The notes under the pieces are model-generated. The model searched no databases. It was given only the letters and a program-made list of their open reading frames with translations, and was not told the DNA's origin. The position numbers and the translations under genes are program-made. Below, in pieces: positions 61,395-64,000 of a DNA stretch of 64,000 nucleotides. Source of the stretch: JANSWY01 sp965243755 (GTDB taxonomy: Bacteria; Bacteroidota; Bacteroidia; Cytophagales; Cyclobacteriaceae); contig CBDEVW010000003.1 of assembly GCA_965243755.1 (NCBI GenBank), positions 806,001 through 870,000 of the forward strand, in the 5' to 3' direction. The first letter of the stretch is position 1; the number at the start of each line of letters is the position of its first letter.

Positions 61395-61460
61395 AATAAT
61401 TTGTGTTCCATAGCTGGTTGAAGCCCTAAGAGCAAACGTGATCTTAGGGTTTCTTTTTTT
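61395..61460 (+). ncRNA. Array small RNA unit 7
   Basis: TTTGTGTTCCATAGCTGG (one change in the block), then terminator stem GCCCTAAGA / TCTTAGGGT and TTTCTTTTTTT. Ends 20 bp before the 3' end of the convergent flavoprotein gene. Confidence 0.72.
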
Positions 61461-61480
61461 ATGCCCTAAGCAAGCAAACA

Positions 61481-62962
61481 CTAATGTACTATATCATGAT
61501 ATTGTCCATCATGATACCTTCTACAAATCATTTCATTGCGAAGTACTGATGGTTTCAGAACGGATTTGTTTAAAAGCATTCTAACGCATTCCTGAATCCC
61601 CTCTATAATGGATGGATGAGGATGAATCAGCTCAGCCAACTCCCTGATTCCTTTGTCCATGGAAATCAATAATGCCACTGCCTGTATTGCGCTGGATGCG
61701 TGCTCGCCGACTACACGCATTCCCAGTATTTTCATTTCATCATCGTCTGTTACCAGAATCTTAATAAATCCCTGTGTATCTCTCATGGCGACAGCCCTGG
61801 GAATGGTGCCATAGTTCAAACTGACCAACTTATAGCTAATCCCCTGTTGTTGTGCTCTGATCTCATTAAGCCCCACTCCTGCTACCTCTGGCGCCAGGAA
61901 CATGATGGTAGATATGTTCTCATAGATCAGGTTTTTCTCCGGTTTACCAAAAATTCGCTCAACGGCATACCTACCTTCCAGCTCACCCACGTTCACCAGA
62001 GATATATCAGCAGTGATATCACCTACAGCAAAAATATTGGGCACACTGGTTTGGGTGTCATCATCAATGATTCCACGCTGATCAATTTTAATCCCGACAT
62101 CATCACTAAATAAACCTTCGTAATTAGGTACCCTTCCTACTGCCAGCAATGCCTTCTCTACCCGGAATACTTCTTTGCTTCCATCGGTATATTCCAGTGT
62201 ATATGCCACTTGTCCGGATTCAACCCGAATATCAATTAATTGGGAGTTTCTGTGGATCAGAACATTCTTTGCTTCCAGGTTCTTTTCAATTACATTAACC
62301 ACATCTTCGTCTTCAAAAGGCAAGATCCTGTCCCCTTTATCGATGAGATGCACTTTGGTCATGCCAAAATTGGAAAAAATGGTAGCATACTCACAACCGA
62401 TTACCCCTGCTCCCACTATTACGATGCTCTTTGGAAACGCTTCCAGGTCATCGATTCCCTCACTGGTGAATATGATCTTCTCATCTACCGGAATATTGGG
62501 TAAAATTCTTGGTCTACTGCCTGTCGCCAAAACAATATAATCCGCCTCGACTTTCTTGATACCTTCACTAGTGGTGATCTCAATATTGTTTTTGCCAGTC
62601 ACCTTAGCATAGCCGTTGATATAAGTGAATAGCTCATTTCCAGTACCCAGGTTGATGTTATGCATGTGATGCTCCAGTAGGTCGACCCGTTCATTGATGG
62701 CGGTAATTACTTCACTTTTAATTTTCTGGAAACTGAATGGTCGCTTGGAGATATCAAATGCATCTCCATTCTTTCTCAACATGTAGGCTTCCCTGGATAT
62801 CTCCCACCAGGTTTTACTGGAAAGGGCTCCATGATGCAATCCTGCACCACCCAATTGTTTTTTTTCGATGAGTAAGACCTTCTTTTTGAAGTCAACAGCT
62901 CTCATAGCTGCAGCATAGCCTGATGGACCTGCGCCAATGACACAAATATCAAATTTTTCCAT
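61481..62962 (-). CDS. Pyridine-nucleotide-disulfide oxidoreductase homologue lacking the redox cysteines
   Basis: A 493-residue flavoprotein with dihydrolipoyl-dehydrogenase architecture: FAD motif VIGAGPSGYAAA, ATGSRP, NAD(P) motif IVGAGVIGCEYA, second FAD motif FAVGDI, and dimerisation domain with the His-Glu pair in HPHPSIIEGIQE. The segment that should read GGxCxxxGCxPSK is GGAGLHHGALSSK: Gly41 and Ala46 replace the two redox cysteines. It therefore cannot use a thiol relay. Direct hydride transfer, as in soluble transhydrogenase-like relatives, is the likeliest activity. It is alone on the minus strand, upstream of nothing related. Confidence 0.9.
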   Translation of the reverse strand: MEKFDICVIGAGPSGYAAAMRAVDFKKKVLLIEKKQLGGAGLHHGALSSKTWWEISREAYMLRKNGDAFDISKRPFSFQKIKSEVITAINERVDLLEHHMHNINLGTGNELFTYINGYAKVTGKNNIEITTSEGIKKVEADYIVLATGSRPRILPNIPVDEKIIFTSEGIDDLEAFPKSIVIVGAGVIGCEYATIFSNFGMTKVHLIDKGDRILPFEDEDVVNVIEKNLEAKNVLIHRNSQLIDIRVESGQVAYTLEYTDGSKEVFRVEKALLAVGRVPNYEGLFSDDVGIKIDQRGIIDDDTQTSVPNIFAVGDITADISLVNVGELEGRYAVERIFGKPEKNLIYENISTIMFLAPEVAGVGLNEIRAQQQGISYKLVSLNYGTIPRAVAMRDTQGFIKILVTDDDEMKILGMRVVGEHASSAIQAVALLISMDKGIRELAELIHPHPSIIEGIQECVRMLLNKSVLKPSVLRNEMICRRYHDGQYHDIVH

Positions 62963-63109
62963 CTTCCCCGTTTTTTAGGTAACTGTTTATTTCCCTAATC
63001 TACGTAATTTTCAGCCATTTATCGCAATAACAGGAACAGAACAGCAGTCAAAACCTCTAAAAATCGACGATTTGGCGGCCTTTTAAGATGAAATACCTGA
63101 AATGGCAGA

Positions 63110-63703
63110 TTACTTATGTCTACCCTCCAGAACCTTAGCAATATCGCTCAAGGTATACCCCTTTGCCTCCAACAGGATCATGTAATGGTAGAGTAAGTCT
63201 GCAGCTTCGTTTTCAAAAAGCGCTGCATTATCATCTTTTGCCTCAATCACTACTTCAACAGCCTCCTCTCCTACTTTCTGAGCAATTTTGTTAATACCCT
63301 TTTTAAATAGGGAAGCGGTGTATGATTTTTCTGATGGGTTTTCCTTTCTGTCCCGAATAATGTTGGTAAGGGTATTAAGAAATTGAAGGTCTTTCTTATT
63401 GTCTTCCTTGAAGCAGGTATCAGCACCCGTATGACAGGCCGGCCCTACGGGATTAACAGTAACTAACAAAGTATCCCGATCACAGTCCACTTTGATATCA
63501 ACCAAATTCAGGAAGTTGCCAGAGGTTTCTCCTTTGGTCCATAACCGGTCTTTTGAACGGCTATAGAAGGTAACTTTGCCAGTCTCTCTGGTTTTTGTGA
63601 GAGATGCTTCATTCATATAACCAAGCATCAAAACTTTTCCGGTTTCAGCATCCTGCACAATTGCTGGCACCAAACCATTGCCTTTGTTAAAATCTATGTC
63701 CAT
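63110..63703 (-). CDS. hisIE: Bifunctional phosphoribosyl-AMP cyclohydrolase / phosphoribosyl-ATP pyrophosphatase
   Basis: A 197-residue fusion for histidine biosynthesis steps 2 and 3. The N-terminal HisI domain has MLGYMNEASL, TFYSRSKDRLWTKGETSGN and zinc ligands in CDRDTLL and CHTGADTCF. The C-terminal HisE domain (from ~110) has SYTASLFKKGINKIAQKVGE and EEAVEVVIEAK with a metal-binding Glu/Asp set. It starts 4 bp after the hisF stop, so both belong to the his operon, which enters the window from the right. A ~150-bp gap follows on its downstream side. Confidence 0.96.
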   Translation of the reverse strand: MDIDFNKGNGLVPAIVQDAETGKVLMLGYMNEASLTKTRETGKVTFYSRSKDRLWTKGETSGNFLNLVDIKVDCDRDTLLVTVNPVGPACHTGADTCFKEDNKKDLQFLNTLTNIIRDRKENPSEKSYTASLFKKGINKIAQKVGEEAVEVVIEAKDDNAALFENEAADLLYHYMILLEAKGYTLSDIAKVLEGRHK

Positions 63704-63707
63704 AAAA

Positions 63708-64000
63708 TTATTGTCTTACCACGATCCCGGCAGAAGCCAGGTCTTTCTTCAAATCTCTTATGTCTACTTCCCTGTAATGAAATATACTGGCAGCTAAAGC
63801 TGCATCCGCTTTCCCATTGGTAAAAGCAGCCTCAAAATGTGCTTTATTACCTCCACCGCCTGACGCAATAATAGGAATATTCACAAGTTCACTAACCATA
63901 GCTGTGAGTTCATCAGCAAAACCATTTTTCGTTCCATCATGATCCATGGATGTCAACAAAATCTCACCAGCACCTCGTTGTTCAACTTCTACTACCCAAT
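63708..64000 (-). CDS. hisF: Imidazole glycerol phosphate synthase subunit HisF, partial
   Basis: C-terminal 96 residues of HisF, the cyclase subunit that forms imidazole glycerol phosphate and AICAR with HisH. The frame runs from the window edge (VVEVEQRGAGEILLTSMDHD) through IPIIASGGGG and ADAALAASIFHY to the stop at 63708. The second catalytic aspartate (TSMDHDG) and the phosphate-binding GG loop are present. The N-terminal part lies outside the window. Confidence 0.95.
   Translation of the reverse strand, partial: WVVEVEQRGAGEILLTSMDHDGTKNGFADELTAMVSELVNIPIIASGGGGNKAHFEAAFTNGKADAALAASIFHYREVDIRDLKKDLASAGIVVRQ

Noticed and set aside
59806..61460. CRISPR array
   Set aside because: The repeats contain terminators, the intervening segments are similar to one another rather than unique, period is ~95 bp and no cas gene is near.

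Overview
This is a 64 kb chromosomal segment from a Bacteroidota bacterium, most likely a gliding member of the Cytophagia. Lineage clues seen directly are a SusC-type receptor, the gliding genes gldA-gldF-gldG, a type IX secretion C-terminal sorting domain, Bat-type genes, many lipoproteins with short lipoboxes, and TAnnTTTG-type -7 promoter boxes. Finer taxonomy is inference.

Layout. 1-4958: the 5' part of a SusC receptor gene (minus strand), then a LytS/LytTR two-component pair. 5018-7650: a sensor kinase bracketed by two inverted, MITE-like elements of one family. 7682-13205: a TonB-dependent receptor and a periplasmic-propeller histidine kinase, transcribed divergently, with a probable small RNA between them. 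13259-15882: a metal-resistance operon (ArsR, MerT-MerP fusion, lipoprotein, GDCCVxC protein, membrane protein, VOC protein) behind a perfect 18-bp palindrome. 15928-23477: secreted proteins, including a 1325-residue fusion of FG-GAP/UnbV repeats, a vanadium-haloperoxidase-like domain and a T9SS sorting domain. 23736-24146: tRNA-Arg(TCT), tRNA-Ser(GCT) and a disrupted tRNA-Arg copy.

24411-43611 is mostly housekeeping: a BatB/BatC pair, thiolase, purC, a STAS protein, ribonuclease Z, a queuosine-precursor transporter, a PhoD-like phosphatase, an ABC ATPase, a CoA-type Nudix enzyme, and DUF2807 and DUF4476 proteins. 43721-47829 is the gliding ABC-transporter operon. 47982-59020 holds a phosphoesterase, an acetyltransferase, an AraC regulator, a pentapeptide-repeat protein, a TetR-SDR pair with matched operators, an M28 peptidase, and an M49 peptidase coupled to an iodotyrosine-deiodinase-like flavoenzyme. 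61481-64000 holds a flavoprotein disulfide reductase homologue without its redox cysteines, hisIE and part of hisF.

The most unusual region is 59250-61470. It holds seven clear and two degenerate copies of a roughly 65-bp unit. Each unit has an invariant 5' sequence (TTGTGTTCCGTAGCTGG) followed by a rho-independent terminator whose stem changes with compensation from copy to copy. Copies are tandem with a period of about 95 bp. Each group, and also the gene for a 72-residue protein next to the array, is preceded by a direct repeat of a TTGGCA-like half-site with an exact 21-bp period. I read this as a family of sibling small RNAs under a common activator. I do not recognise it as a described family.
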